Source of the DNA: Halomonas sp. NO4
Lineage (GTDB): Bacteria > Pseudomonadota > Gammaproteobacteria > Pseudomonadales > Halomonadaceae
Assembly: GCF_010994375.1 (NCBI RefSeq)
Contig: NZ_WHMA01000007.1
Span: 1-62,131 of the forward strand
Direction of reading: 5' to 3'
Length of the DNA: 62,131 nucleotides
In this document: piece by piece, positions 19,901 through 27,908 of the stretch
Position numbering within the stretch: position 1 is the first letter of the stretch
How the letters are laid out: each line of letters opens with the position of its first letter
Position numbers and translations under genes: made by a program
Notes under the pieces: model-generated
What the model was told of the DNA's origin: nothing
The model's database searches: none
Seen by the model: only the letters and a program-made list of their open reading frames with translations

Positions 19901-20673
19901 GCGTGCGCCTGGCCGTCGACGACTTCGGTACCGGCTACTCTAGCCTGGCGTACCTACGTCGCTTCCCCTTCGACACCCTGAAGATCGACCGCAGCTTCAT
20001 CACCAACGTCACCACCTCAGCGGATGAGGCCTCCATCGCCCAGACCATCATCGCCATGGGTCATGGACTGCGCCTGCAGGTCGTCGCCGAGGGAGTGGAG
20101 ACCGAGGCCCAGGCCGCCTACTTGCGGCGGCGCCACTGCGACCAGCTACAGGGCTATCTGTTCAGCCGCCCACTGCCCGCGGAAGAGATGGGACGGCTGC
20201 TGAGCACGCAGCGACGCCTGACGCTGCCCACCGACGACCCCTCGGCCAGCGCCCGCTCGCTGCTGCTGCTTGACCCTGACGAGCAGGCGCTCGAGGCGCT
20301 ACGCCGTCCGCTGCAAGACGCTGGTTTCCGAGTGTTGACCGCCACGGGCACCGAAACGGCCTTCGACCTGCTGGCGCTGAACAGCGTGCGCGTGGTAATC
20401 GGCGAGCTGAGCCTGCCCGATATGCCGGGACTCGAGTTTCTGGAGCGAGTGCAGGCCCTCTACCCAGAGATCCTCGCCATTGCCTTAAGTGAGCAGGACG
20501 ACGCCCCAGCCACCGTTGAAGCCAACCGCCGTGGTGTCATCCACTCCTGCCTGCGCAAGCCGTATCAGACAGAGGTTGTGCTCGCGGAGGTGAGGGAGCT
20601 CTTCTTGCGCTCCGCGACTGCCCGGGACCTGCATCCGGATATGTGCTCGATCATCTCCTGTGGCGAGAAATGA
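16972..20673 (+). CDS. membrane-bound PAS-PAS-GGDEF-EAL-REC c-di-GMP enzyme
   Basis: A 1,233-residue regulator of cyclic di-GMP. In order: TM1 (about 8-22); a periplasmic domain with a NIT-like MERG motif (58-61); TM2 (about 321-342); HAMP (343-395); PAS/PAC 1 (405-522); PAS/PAC 2 (530-645); GGDEF (650-815) reading AGDEF (734-738) with an RDQD inhibitory site (725-728); EAL (825-1075) with EAL (862-864), ELTES and DDFGTGYSS all present; and a C-terminal receiver domain (about 1095-1213). The receiver has D1101, S1173 and K1196, but Glu1145 stands where the phospho-accepting Asp should be. Phosphodiesterase activity is likely; cyclase activity is possible. ATG 16972 is preferred to TTG 16966 because of the purine-rich sequence 9 bases upstream. 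Confidence 0.93.
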   Translation: MTIRNLLITLLTLLGLLILVGSSWELRKIRAKQSAARWVHQNNQVADLSLRASGIMAMERGITATILSHPAQANPDMLYEMAQQRHNGNELYHSILTLASPLARTADSHPLSRSLEQLRRHRKALEQARQQVDQRLAGKTVSLDETEWIELATRHIEALSNLRDATVQPMPGNIYTHTPNPVIKEVLFIISEHAGRERAIIGAAIAQGRPLSDADLTRLQRYRDIVNASLERADTLIQQLPDTPELVTAHSELEAGFLGDYQTLREAVYTASRQQAPYPVSAAEWYQAATAGIDTVLALSEAVSDHFGAGLDRVQDHAKLSVAMVVFSILTAISVFLFAVWSIRRRILHPLQRLESAVNRVAEGGLKSPLPPLLDDEIGTLARAFEHLRTSLVDDIERREATEAKLRKISHAVEQSSDSIIITDRHRTIEYVNSAFERLRGYRRADIIGMNARILKSDERNPPELYQGFRAALENGQTFRATLINLSASGELYYEEIAVSPLYDERGEITHYVANGRDVSERIRAEQELRKLNQAIDQSVSSIVITDANGITEYVNPQFTRTTGYQPEEIKGRRIYLLEPGRLPRRQYRNMRRTLQQGKVWEGEILNRRKDGQAYWELASISPVRNQHGVITHYVGIQYDISERKQMEEQINFLAYYDDLTKLPNRALLAKRFDKLASYALQRGRPIALMSLDISRFHLINDSLGHRAGDQVLQTVGKRLAKCARDQDIVARYAGDEFVVILTNAPNYDGIAAVAQRMIEAVFRPMSIEGHELHINMHCGISVLPQDGEDLETLLGNATTAQHMAAREGQNVFRFFTEDLNAAALQRLALEHELRRALEQEALELHYQPKVDFASGEVVGMEALARWHHPSKGHISPMHFIPIAEETGLIQPLGEWALREACRQGQAWQQQGWPPMIMAVNLSTRQLQQPDLTATVGRILADTGLSPALLELELTESAVMEHPEETIAVLNELKALGVRLAVDDFGTGYSSLAYLRRFPFDTLKIDRSFITNVTTSADEASIAQTIIAMGHGLRLQVVAEGVETEAQAAYLRRRHCDQLQGYLFSRPLPAEEMGRLLSTQRRLTLPTDDPSASARSLLLLDPDEQALEALRRPLQDAGFRVLTATGTETAFDLLALNSVRVVIGELSLPDMPGLEFLERVQALYPEILAIALSEQDDAPATVEANRRGVIHSCLRKPYQTEVVLAEVRELFLRSATARDLHPDMCSIISCGEK

Positions 20674-20720
20674 GGGCGTGCTGCACCGAGCATTACTACC
20701 CAGCCAGCCGCGCGGTGATT

Positions 20721-20729
20721 TGCTAGAAT
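20721..20729 (+). promoter_or_regulatory. extended -10 promoter element of tsaD
   Basis: TGC followed by TAGAAT (20724-20729), 31 bases before the tsaD start. No good -35 is visible at the expected spacing. Confidence 0.55.
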
Positions 20730-20759
20730 GCGCCCTCTACCCCAGCGCGAGAGCGTTCC

Positions 20760-21815
20760 ATGCGAGTCCTCGGTATCGAAACCTCCTGCGACGAGACCGG
20801 CGTCGCCCTCTATGACACCGAGCGCGGCCTGCTGGCCGACGCGCTCTACAGCCAGGTTGCCATGCACGCCGAGTTCGGCGGCGTAGTGCCCGAACTCGCC
20901 TCGCGCGATCACACCCGCCGGCTGCTGCCGCTGATCCAGCAGGTTCTCGACGAGGCCGGCCTCGAGCGCCGGGAGCTCGACGCCATCGCCTACACCGCCG
21001 GCCCGGGACTGGTCGGCGCGCTGATGGTAGGGGCCAGCACCGCCCACGGCCTGGCCCGGGCACTGGACATTCCGGCGCTCGGCGTCCACCACATGGAGGG
21101 CCACCTGCTCGCCCCCATGCTGGAAGCGGACCGCCCCGGCTTTCCCTTCGTGGCGCTGCTGGTGTCTGGCGGGCACACCCAGCTCGTCGCCGTCGAGGGG
21201 CTGGGTCGCTACCGCCTGCTCGGCGAATCGGTGGACGACGCCGCCGGCGAGGCCTTCGACAAGGCGGCCAAGATGCTGGGACTCGCCTACCCCGGGGGCC
21301 CCCAGGTGGCGCGACTCGCCGAGCAGGGCGACCCGGGGCGCTGGCGTTTTCCGCGGCCCATGACCGACCGCCCCGGGCTGGATTTCAGCTTCTCCGGGCT
21401 CAAGACCCATACCCTCACCGCCATTCGCCAGCTCGAGACGGCCGGTGAGCTGGACGAGCAGGCCCGCGCCGACGTGGCCCGCGCCTTCGAGGAGGCGGTG
21501 GTCGACACCCTGGTGATCAAGTGCCGTCGCGCCCTGGACGACACCGGCCTCAAGCGGCTGGTGGTAGCCGGCGGGGTAAGCGCCAACGTGCGGCTGCGCG
21601 AGCGCCTGGAGCGCGAATGCGCCAAGCGCGACGCCCGCGCCTACTACCCGCGGGGACGCTTCTGCACCGACAACGGCGCCATGATCGCCTATGTGGGCGC
21701 GCAGCGCCTGCTGGCCGGCGAACGCGACGACCCCGGCATCATGCGGGCCGTGCCGCGCTGGCCGATGGAGACCCTCGAAGCACCAGCCGGCATCGAGAGC
21801 CTCCCCGCCTCCTAG
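20760..21815 (+). CDS. tsaD: tRNA N6-threonylcarbamoyladenosine transferase
   Basis: Transfers the threonylcarbamoyl group to A37 of ANN-decoding tRNAs, working with TsaB, TsaE and the TsaC product. 351 residues with the ASKHA-fold N-terminus [16 protein letters not shown], the metal-binding HMEGHLLAP motif and the C-terminal [16 protein letters not shown]. Length is normal (E. coli 337). In many gammaproteobacteria tsaD is directly divergent from rpsU; here about 6.2 kb of signalling genes separates them. Confidence 0.97.
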   Translation: MRVLGIETSCDETGVALYDTERGLLADALYSQVAMHAEFGGVVPELASRDHTRRLLPLIQQVLDEAGLERRELDAIAYTAGPGLVGALMVGASTAHGLARALDIPALGVHHMEGHLLAPMLEADRPGFPFVALLVSGGHTQLVAVEGLGRYRLLGESVDDAAGEAFDKAAKMLGLAYPGGPQVARLAEQGDPGRWRFPRPMTDRPGLDFSFSGLKTHTLTAIRQLETAGELDEQARADVARAFEEAVVDTLVIKCRRALDDTGLKRLVVAGGVSANVRLRERLERECAKRDARAYYPRGRFCTDNGAMIAYVGAQRLLAGERDDPGIMRAVPRWPMETLEAPAGIESLPAS

Positions 21816-21825
21816 CAGCGAGCGT

Positions 21826-22413
21826 TCAAAGCACCGGCTCGTCGCCGTGACGCAACCGGCGGATATTGAGCAGGTGGCGCGCCAGCACCAGCGCCGTGAA
21901 GGCGAGCACCACCGAGACATAGTCGGGCGCCAGCCACAGGCTGGCGAGCGGCGCCAGGCCGGCACTGATCAGGGAGGCCACGGCCGCGGTTCGCACCCGC
22001 CAGGCGAGCAGGGCCCACAGCGTGGCGCAGAGCAGCGCCACCCCCGGGGTGAGCAGCAGCATTGCGCCGAAGGCGCTGGCCACCGCCTTGCCGCCGCTGA
22101 AGCGATGCCACACCGGGTAGCTGTGACCGAGCAGCACCGCGAGGCCCACCAGCCCCTGCGCCCAGGGCGGAAAGCCCAGCGCCAGGGCCAGGGCCAACAC
22201 CGGCATGCCCTTCACGACATCCACCAGCAGGGTGGCCAGCGCCAGGCGCATCCCATGCAGGCGCAGCACGTTGGAAAAGCCCGGATTGCCCGACCCCGAC
22301 CGGTACGGGCTGCCGGCGCCGGCCAGACGGCACACGCTCAGCGCCCCCAGCCAGGAGCCACTGAGATAGCCCAGCGCCACCACCCAGGGCAGCTGCCACT
22401 CGACCCCTGTCAC
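21826..22413 (-). CDS. plsY: glycerol-3-phosphate acyltransferase PlsY (acyl-phosphate dependent)
   Basis: Inner-membrane enzyme that acylates glycerol-3-phosphate using acyl-phosphate from PlsX, the first step of phospholipid synthesis. 195 residues with several helices and the family motifs GSGNPGFSNVLR, DVVKGMPV and GHSYPVWHRFSGGKAVA. The start is taken as GTG at 22413, with GGAG 9 bases upstream; this gives the usual PlsY length, whereas the upstream ATG adds a non-family extension of 25 residues. It is divergent from folB, as in related genomes. Confidence 0.93.
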   Translation of the reverse strand: MTGVEWQLPWVVALGYLSGSWLGALSVCRLAGAGSPYRSGSGNPGFSNVLRLHGMRLALATLLVDVVKGMPVLALALALGFPPWAQGLVGLAVLLGHSYPVWHRFSGGKAVASAFGAMLLLTPGVALLCATLWALLAWRVRTAAVASLISAGLAPLASLWLAPDYVSVVLAFTALVLARHLLNIRRLRHGDEPVL

Positions 22414-22548
22414 CCGAATCTGCTCCTCTCGTGTCCTGGTCGCATTCTGCCAGCCCTCGCCGGCGACGGACAGCCGCACGGCTGTCATCCCCCTCAGGGG
22501 TCACGTACAATCGGCGGCCAACCCTTGCCCAGCTGCGGAACGCCCAGA

Positions 22549-22923
22549 ATGGATCGTGTACTGATCGAGTCGCTCGGCGTCGACACCGTGATCGGCGTGT
22601 ACGACTGGGAGCGTCGCATCACCCAGCGCCTGGTGCTCGACCTGGAGCTCGCCACCGACATCCGCGCCGCGGCGGCGAACGACGACCTGAGCCAGACGCT
22701 GGACTACGCCGCCATCAGCGAGCGTATCGCCCGCTTCGCCGCCGACAATGCCTTTGCCCTGGTGGAGACCTTCGCCGAGCGCCTGGCCGAGGTGCTGCGC
22801 CACGACTTCGCCATCGCCTGGCTGCGCCTCACCGTGCGCAAGCCCGGTGCCGTGCCGGCGGCTTCCGCCGTGGGGGTGCGCATCGAGCGCGGCACTGCCG
22901 CGGGGCCTTCTCCATGCGCCTGA
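22549..22923 (+). CDS. folB: dihydroneopterin aldolase
   Basis: Cleaves (and may epimerise) dihydroneopterin in folate synthesis. 124 residues beginning MDRVLIESLGVDTVIGVYDWER, with the tunnelling-fold YAAISERI segment and the conserved C-terminal KPGAVPAA. The open frame extends upstream but the ATG at 22549 matches the family N-terminus. It overlaps folK by 10 bases. Confidence 0.95.
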   Translation: MDRVLIESLGVDTVIGVYDWERRITQRLVLDLELATDIRAAAANDDLSQTLDYAAISERIARFAADNAFALVETFAERLAEVLRHDFAIAWLRLTVRKPGAVPAASAVGVRIERGTAAGPSPCA

Positions 22924-23432
22924 TCAGCGTCAGCCTCGGCAGCAACATCGACCGCGAACACCACCTGCGCGGCTGCCTGGATGCCCTGGCGGAGACCTTC
23001 GGCGCCCTGCGCGTGTCGCGGGTCTTCGAAAGCGAGCCAGTGGGCTTCGAGGACGGCCGCAACTTCTACAACCTGGTGGTGCTCTTCGAGAGCGACTGGA
23101 TGGTCGGCGAGTTGCAGGCGTGGTGCAAACGGCTCGAGGTCGCGCACGGGCGCCGCCCCGACAGCCTCAAATTCAGCCCCCGCACCCTGGATATCGACCT
23201 GCTCACGGTGGACGATCTCGTCGGGATGCATGACGGCGTGGGACTGCCGCGCGACGAAATCCTCCATCATGCCTTCGTTCTCCAGCCGCTGGCCGAGCTG
23301 CTGCCGGCTGGAAAACACCCCGGTCTCGGACTGACCTATGCCGAGCTGTGGGCGGACTTCGAGGCCGGCGACCAGCGCCTGTGGCCGGTGTCGTTCACCT
23401 GGGCCGGACGGCAGCTCTCCCCCACGGCATAG
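22914..23432 (+). CDS. folK: 2-amino-4-hydroxy-6-hydroxymethyldihydropteridine pyrophosphokinase
   Basis: Next step of the same folate pathway: transfers pyrophosphate from ATP to the pterin. 172 residues beginning MRLISVSLGSNIDREHHL, with the HPPK signature around PRTLDIDLLTVDD and an early LPR.EILHHAFVLQPLAEL segment. Starting inside the folB coding region gives a 10-base overlap, which implies coupled translation. Confidence 0.95.
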   Translation: MRLISVSLGSNIDREHHLRGCLDALAETFGALRVSRVFESEPVGFEDGRNFYNLVVLFESDWMVGELQAWCKRLEVAHGRRPDSLKFSPRTLDIDLLTVDDLVGMHDGVGLPRDEILHHAFVLQPLAELLPAGKHPGLGLTYAELWADFEAGDQRLWPVSFTWAGRQLSPTA

Positions 23433-23466
23433 GCCGCTGAGCCAGCGCCCAGGCGAGCCGACCCGC

Positions 23467-24606
23467 TCAGGCGCTGCCCAGCGCCGCGGCGATCCGTGCC
23501 CGGCGCTCCCGGGCCAGCGCCTCGCCCAGGGCACGCCCCCGGAAGCCTTCCGCCATCAGCGCCTGAGGCGCGACCCGTGCCGCGTCCTCCCAGGCCTCGG
23601 CCAGGGGGCCGGCGAGCGCCGGACGCTCCCGCGCCACCAGCGCCACCAGCGGTGCCACCCGCTCGGGGCGCCGCCAGGCATCGATGCCGTCGAGCCACGC
23701 CTGCACGGCGGCGGCATCCGGCATCTCACCCCGCCACAGCCGCCGCGTCAGCGCCACCTGGCGCGCCAGGTCGCGGTAGGCACGCGGCAGCTTCAGCCGC
23801 TCGGCGATGGCCTCACGAGCGCCTTCGTCGAGATGCTCCAGCAGGCGCGCCCAGCGCCAGCGCGGGCGCTCGGCCTCGTCAACCGCATCGGGCAGGCGCT
23901 CGAGGCGCGCCAGCGCCGCCTCCAGGTCGGCCTCGTCAGCGGCGAGCTCCGGCAACAGCGCCGAGAGCGCCCCGCAATCGTGCAACGCGCGAAAATAGAC
24001 CGCCGGCGTCGGCTCGGCGAGCGCCTTCTCGGTCTCCGTCCACACCCGCTCGGCCACCAGGTGGGCGAGCTCGCCACTCGCAGCCAGGCGGCGCATCAGC
24101 GCCCGGGTCTCCTCGGCAATGGCAAAGCCGAGATGCGCATAGCGGGCCAGGAAGCGCGCCGTGCGCAGCACGCGCAGCGGGTCCTCGACAAAGGCCGGCG
24201 AGACATGGCGCAGGGTGCGCGCCTCGAGGTCGGCCAGTCCACCGTAGGGATCGACCAGCTCACCCCCCCGGGTCTCGGCCATGGCGTTGATGGTCAGGTC
24301 GCGTCGCGCCAGGTCCTCCTCCAGGGTGACCGCGGGGCTCGCGTGAACCGTGAAGCCGGTATAGCCGTGCCCGGACTTACGCTCGGTACGCGCCAGGGCG
24401 TACTCCTCGTGGGTCTCGGGATGCAGGAAGACCGGGAAGTCACGACCCACCGGCTTGAAGCCGCGCCGCTCCATGGCTTCGGGCGTGGCCCCCACCACCA
24501 CCCAATCGGTGTCGGTCACCGGCCAACCGAGACGAGCATCGCGCACGGCGCCGCCCACCCGGTAGACATCGAGCCCCTCGATGGCAGGGTCACGCGGGTT
24601 ATTCAT
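23467..24606 (-). CDS. cca: CCA-adding tRNA nucleotidyltransferase, without HD domain
   Basis: Adds or repairs the 3'-CCA of tRNAs. 379 residues from the ATG at 24606, which has GAGGAAGCG just before it. Class II motifs are clear: [15 protein letters not shown] with the metal-binding Asp pair, [10 protein letters not shown] and [14 protein letters not shown]. The C-terminal HD phosphohydrolase domain found in E. coli Cca (412 residues) is not seen; no HD.GK-type motif occurs and the protein is shorter. It begins 7 bases after the apaH stop and forms the end of the lptD-to-apaH cluster. Confidence 0.93.
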   Translation of the reverse strand: MNNPRDPAIEGLDVYRVGGAVRDARLGWPVTDTDWVVVGATPEAMERRGFKPVGRDFPVFLHPETHEEYALARTERKSGHGYTGFTVHASPAVTLEEDLARRDLTINAMAETRGGELVDPYGGLADLEARTLRHVSPAFVEDPLRVLRTARFLARYAHLGFAIAEETRALMRRLAASGELAHLVAERVWTETEKALAEPTPAVYFRALHDCGALSALLPELAADEADLEAALARLERLPDAVDEAERPRWRWARLLEHLDEGAREAIAERLKLPRAYRDLARQVALTRRLWRGEMPDAAAVQAWLDGIDAWRRPERVAPLVALVARERPALAGPLAEAWEDAARVAPQALMAEGFRGRALGEALARERRARIAAALGSA

Positions 24607-24613
24607 CGCTTCC

Positions 24614-25423
24614 TCAATGCCGGTGGCTGGGCACACTGACCCGCTCGCCGCTGTCCAGATTCAGGGCCGTGAGCGTGCCCCCCCACACGCAGCCCGTCTC
24701 CAGCGCCTCGACGCGCACCGCCGCCCCCGGGGTCTTGCCCTGCAGCGCCGCCCAGTGGCCGAAGAGCAGCCGAGGGTCGTCCTCACGGGGAAAGCAGAAC
24801 CAGGGGGCGAAGCCGGACGGCGCGCTGTCGAGCCCCTGCTTGGCGGTAAAATCGAGACACCCCTCGGCATCGATGAAGCGCATGCGTGTGAGGACATTGA
24901 CGATGACCCGCAGGCGATCGTTGCCGTCCAGGTCGTCGCGCCAGCAGGGCGGCGCATTGCCGTACATCCGCTCGAGAAAAGCGCCGACCTGTTCGCTGCC
25001 AAGCCGCGCCTCGACCTCCCGCGCCAGCCCCGCGGCCTGGGGCAGCGACCACTGCGGCAGGAGCCCGGCATGGGTCATGACGTCGTCACCCTGGCGCACC
25101 AGCAGCGGCTGAGCCTGCAGCCAATCGAGCAGCGCCTCGCGATCCGGGGCCTCGAGGATCGCCGTCAGGGTGTCCTTGCGATTGAGCGGCGCCCCGCCGC
25201 GAGCCACCGCCAGCAGATGCAGGTCGTGATTGCCGAGCACGGTGACGGCGGACGACCCCAGGGCACGCACTTCGCGCAGGCACTCGAGCGAGGCGGGCCC
25301 CCGGTTGACCAGATCGCCCACCAGCCACAGCCGGTCGCGGCCGGGGTCGAAGGTGAGCCGTTCGAGCAGCTCGACGAATTCAGCGTGACAGCCTTGCAGG
25401 TCGCCGATGGCGTAGGTGGTCAT
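24614..25423 (-). CDS. apaH: bis(5'-nucleosyl)-tetraphosphatase, symmetrical
   Basis: Hydrolyses Ap4A and can remove Np4 caps from RNA. 269 residues. The PPP-family metallophosphatase motifs appear in order: [19 protein letters not shown] and VLGNHDLHL, followed by MTHAGL. The start at 25423 ([11 protein letters not shown]) has GGGAG upstream and matches the family; an upstream codon adds an unrelated Arg-rich stretch. A 9-bp hairpin separates it from apaG. Confidence 0.96.
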   Translation of the reverse strand: MTTYAIGDLQGCHAEFVELLERLTFDPGRDRLWLVGDLVNRGPASLECLREVRALGSSAVTVLGNHDLHLLAVARGGAPLNRKDTLTAILEAPDREALLDWLQAQPLLVRQGDDVMTHAGLLPQWSLPQAAGLAREVEARLGSEQVGAFLERMYGNAPPCWRDDLDGNDRLRVIVNVLTRMRFIDAEGCLDFTAKQGLDSAPSGFAPWFCFPREDDPRLLFGHWAALQGKTPGAAVRVEALETGCVWGGTLTALNLDSGERVSVPSHRH

Positions 25424-25452
25424 GACCACTCCCTGTCTTGATGCGTGGTCTC

Positions 25453-25475
25453 GCCGTGGCCGCGGCGGCCACGGC
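25453..25475 (-). other. intercistronic hairpin between apaG and apaH
   Basis: Perfect 9-bp stem GCCGTGGCC (25453-25461) and GGCCACGGC (25467-25475) with a 5-nt loop and no U-run. Probably an mRNA-stabilising or processing hairpin. Confidence 0.6.
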
Positions 25476-25483
25476 ACGAATGC

Positions 25484-25882
25484 TCAATGGACCTGATTGG
25501 GGCCGGCCAGGCGGAACGGGGGGATGGGCACCTCGAAGGGGTGCTGGCTGACCGTGTCCACGCAGGTGTACTCCCCCTCCATGACGCCCACCGGGGCGTC
25601 GAGGATGGCGCGGCTAGTGTAGCGGAACGTCTGGCCCGGGCCGATCAGCGGCTGCTGGCCGACGACCCCCTTGCCGCGCACCTCCTGCACCTGGCCGCTG
25701 CCCTGAGTGATCTTCCAGTGGCGCGCCAGCAGCTGGAGGCTGCGCGTGGAGTGGTTGTGGATCGTCACGGTATAGCTGAACACGAAGCGCGCCTCGTCGC
25801 GGGAGGACTCCTCCTCACGGTAGGCCGGCTCCACGTCGATGCGCACGGCGTCTGGCGCCACGCTCTCGGGGGCCTGGGTCAC
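25484..25882 (-). CDS. apaG: ApaG (Co2+/Mg2+ efflux-associated protein)
   Basis: A 132-residue ApaG-domain protein with the family segments [24 protein letters not shown] and [23 protein letters not shown]. The fold is fibronectin-III-like; the biochemical role is poorly known, with links to divalent-cation phenotypes in other bacteria. Its start overlaps the rsmA stop by 4 bases. Confidence 0.95.
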   Translation of the reverse strand: MTQAPESVAPDAVRIDVEPAYREEESSRDEARFVFSYTVTIHNHSTRSLQLLARHWKITQGSGQVQEVRGKGVVGQQPLIGPGQTFRYTSRAILDAPVGVMEGEYTCVDTVSQHPFEVPIPPFRLAGPNQVH

Positions 25883-26697
25883 GGCGTCGCCTCCTCTTGG
25901 GATGTCGCCAGGTGATTGGCAATGCGCACGAACTCCTCCACCGTCAGGGTCTGGGGTCGCCGCGCGGAATCGATGCCCAGCGCCTCGAGCGCCGCGGCCC
26001 CGATACGCCCCTTGAGGTTGTTGCGCAGCGTCTTGCGGCGCTGGCCGAAGGCCTGGCGCACCAACTCGAAGAGCAACGCCTCGTCACGGGCCGGAAACGG
26101 CAGCGTGGCATAGGGGGTGAGGCGCACGATGGCCGAGTCGACCTTGGGTCGCGGCACGAAGGCCTCCGGCGGCACCCTGAAAAGGGAGTCGACGGCGCAG
26201 CGGTACTGGGCCATCACCGAGAGCCGGCCCCAGTCGGCACCGCCGGGTTCGGCGGCGAGGCGCTCCACCACCTCCTTCTGCAGCATGAAGTGCATGTCGG
26301 CGATGGCGTCACCCGCCTCGAGCAGATGGGCGATCAGGGGCGTGGAGATATTGTAGGGCAGGTTGCCCACCACGCGCAGCGGTGCGCCCTCGCCGCGCAG
26401 GGTGCGGAAATCGAAGGTGAGCGCATCGGCCTCATGGACGACGAGCGCCGGGTAGTCGAAGAACTGCACGCGCAGCCCCGGCACCAGATCGCGATCCAGC
26501 TCGATCACCTCGAGGCGGCCATCGGCCGCCTCGAGCAACGGCTCGGTCAGGGCACCCTGGCCGGGGCCGATCTCGATCAGGCGCTCGCCGGGGCGGGGCG
26601 CGATGGCGCGCACGATGCGCGCGATGACGCCGGGGTCGCGCAGGAAGTTCTGGCCGAAGCGCTTGCGCGCACGATGTACCGGCGGGCGGGATGCCAT
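25879..26697 (-). CDS. rsmA: 16S rRNA (A1518/A1519) N6-dimethyltransferase
   Basis: Dimethylates the two adenines of the 3'-terminal helix of 16S rRNA and acts as a late small-subunit assembly checkpoint (KsgA). 272 residues from the ATG at 26697, with [14 protein letters not shown] at the N-terminus, the SAM-binding [12 protein letters not shown] and the catalytic [11 protein letters not shown] motif. Between its start and pdxA lies a 149-base gap with a nested palindrome. Confidence 0.97.
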   Translation of the reverse strand: MASRPPVHRARKRFGQNFLRDPGVIARIVRAIAPRPGERLIEIGPGQGALTEPLLEAADGRLEVIELDRDLVPGLRVQFFDYPALVVHEADALTFDFRTLRGEGAPLRVVGNLPYNISTPLIAHLLEAGDAIADMHFMLQKEVVERLAAEPGGADWGRLSVMAQYRCAVDSLFRVPPEAFVPRPKVDSAIVRLTPYATLPFPARDEALLFELVRQAFGQRRKTLRNNLKGRIGAAALEALGIDSARRPQTLTVEEFVRIANHLATSQEEATP

Positions 26698-26743
26698 GTA
26701 GGAGTCCTTGTCTGGTTCGTTACCCGGGTTGACCGCGGGCCAG

Positions 26744-26820
26744 GATCGCCGAGGACGCGCTGTGAATCCTTCCCTGGACGCTACATTTGCCGTCCATGGC
26801 AAATGACATCCTCGGCGATC
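26744..26820. repeat. nested palindromic element, candidate REP-like repeat
   Basis: Outer arms GATCGCCGAGGA (26744-26755) and TCCTCGGCGATC (26809-26820) are perfect 12-bp inverted repeats. Inside is a second perfect stem, ATTTGCC (26785-26791) with GGCAAAT (26798-26804). There is no U-tract, so this is not a standard terminator, although it lies directly after pdxA. From memory, intergenic elements of similar design occur in other Halomonas and Marinobacter genomes. Confidence 0.65.
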
Positions 26821-26846
26821 TGCCCCCGGTGCCGCTAAGTGTCACG

Positions 26847-27908
26847 CTACGATAGTCGTCGGGACGCTGCCCAGCGACTTGCCATCTCGGCGGCCAGGGT
26901 CACAGCGACACGCAGGCTGCCCGGGTCGGCCACTCCGCGGCCGGCCAGGTCCAAGGCAGTACCGTGATCCACCGAGGTGCGCGGGAACGGCAGGCCCAGG
27001 GTGACGTTGGCGGCACGCCCGAAGCCGGCGTACTTGAGCACCGGCAACCCCTGGTCGTGGTACATGGCCAGCACGGCGTCGACCCCGGCCAGGTGGCGCG
27101 GAGTGAACAGGGTATCCGCCGGCAGCGGCCCGTCAAGGGCGAACCCCTCGGCGCGCAGGGCGTCGAGCACGGGGAGGATCACGTCGCGCTCCTCCGTCCC
27201 CAGGTGGCCGCCCTCGCCGGCGTGGGGGTTGAGGCCGCACACGGCGATCCGCGGCGTCGCCACGCCGTACCAGCGCATCAGGTCGGCGTGCAGGATGCGC
27301 AGCAGGCGTTCCAGGCGCGGCGTGGTGACGGCATCGGCCACCTCGCACAGCGGCAGGTGGGTGGTGGCAAGCGCCACGCGCAGCGCACCATCGCCCGGCC
27401 AGCTCGCCTCGCGGGCGTGCAGCGCAGCGTCGGTGGCGAGCATCATCACCACCTCGTCGCTGCCGCAGGCGTCGCGCAGGTAGTCGGTGTGGCCGCGAAA
27501 GCCGGTATGCCCCGCCTCGATGATCACTCCCTTGTGCAGCGGCGCGGTCACCATGGCGTCGGCGCGCCCCTCGCGGCAGGCCTGGATCGCCACGTCGAGG
27601 GTCTCGAGCACGTAGGCGGCATTCGCCTGGGCAAGCTCACCGGGCCGGCTCAAGGTGCGCAACGCCACCGGCCACACCGACAGGCAGCCGGGACGGGGAG
27701 CGGGCACCGGCTCACCCGGGGCCAGCACGTCCAGCTCGAGCGCCACCCCGAGGGCCGCCGCCCGCTCGGCGAGCAGCGCCGGATCGCCCACCGCCACCAC
27801 GCGTGCCGGCCACTCGCCCGCCGCGGCGAGATGGACGACGAGCTCCGGCCCGATGCCCGCCGGCTCGCCGGTGGTCAGCGCCAGCACGGCGGCGTCGCCA
27901 GAGATCAT
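26847..27908 (-). CDS. pdxA: 4-hydroxythreonine-4-phosphate dehydrogenase
   Basis: Oxidises 4-phosphohydroxy-L-threonine in the DXP-dependent pyridoxal phosphate pathway. 353 residues from the ATG at 27908 (MISGDAAVLALTTGEPAGIGPEL), with the metal-binding GHTDYL histidine, GLNPHAGEGG and YHDQGLPVLKY motifs. The start codon shares one base with the surA stop (TGATG). Confidence 0.96.
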   Translation of the reverse strand: MISGDAAVLALTTGEPAGIGPELVVHLAAAGEWPARVVAVGDPALLAERAAALGVALELDVLAPGEPVPAPRPGCLSVWPVALRTLSRPGELAQANAAYVLETLDVAIQACREGRADAMVTAPLHKGVIIEAGHTGFRGHTDYLRDACGSDEVVMMLATDAALHAREASWPGDGALRVALATTHLPLCEVADAVTTPRLERLLRILHADLMRWYGVATPRIAVCGLNPHAGEGGHLGTEERDVILPVLDALRAEGFALDGPLPADTLFTPRHLAGVDAVLAMYHDQGLPVLKYAGFGRAANVTLGLPFPRTSVDHGTALDLAGRGVADPGSLRVAVTLAAEMASRWAASRRLS

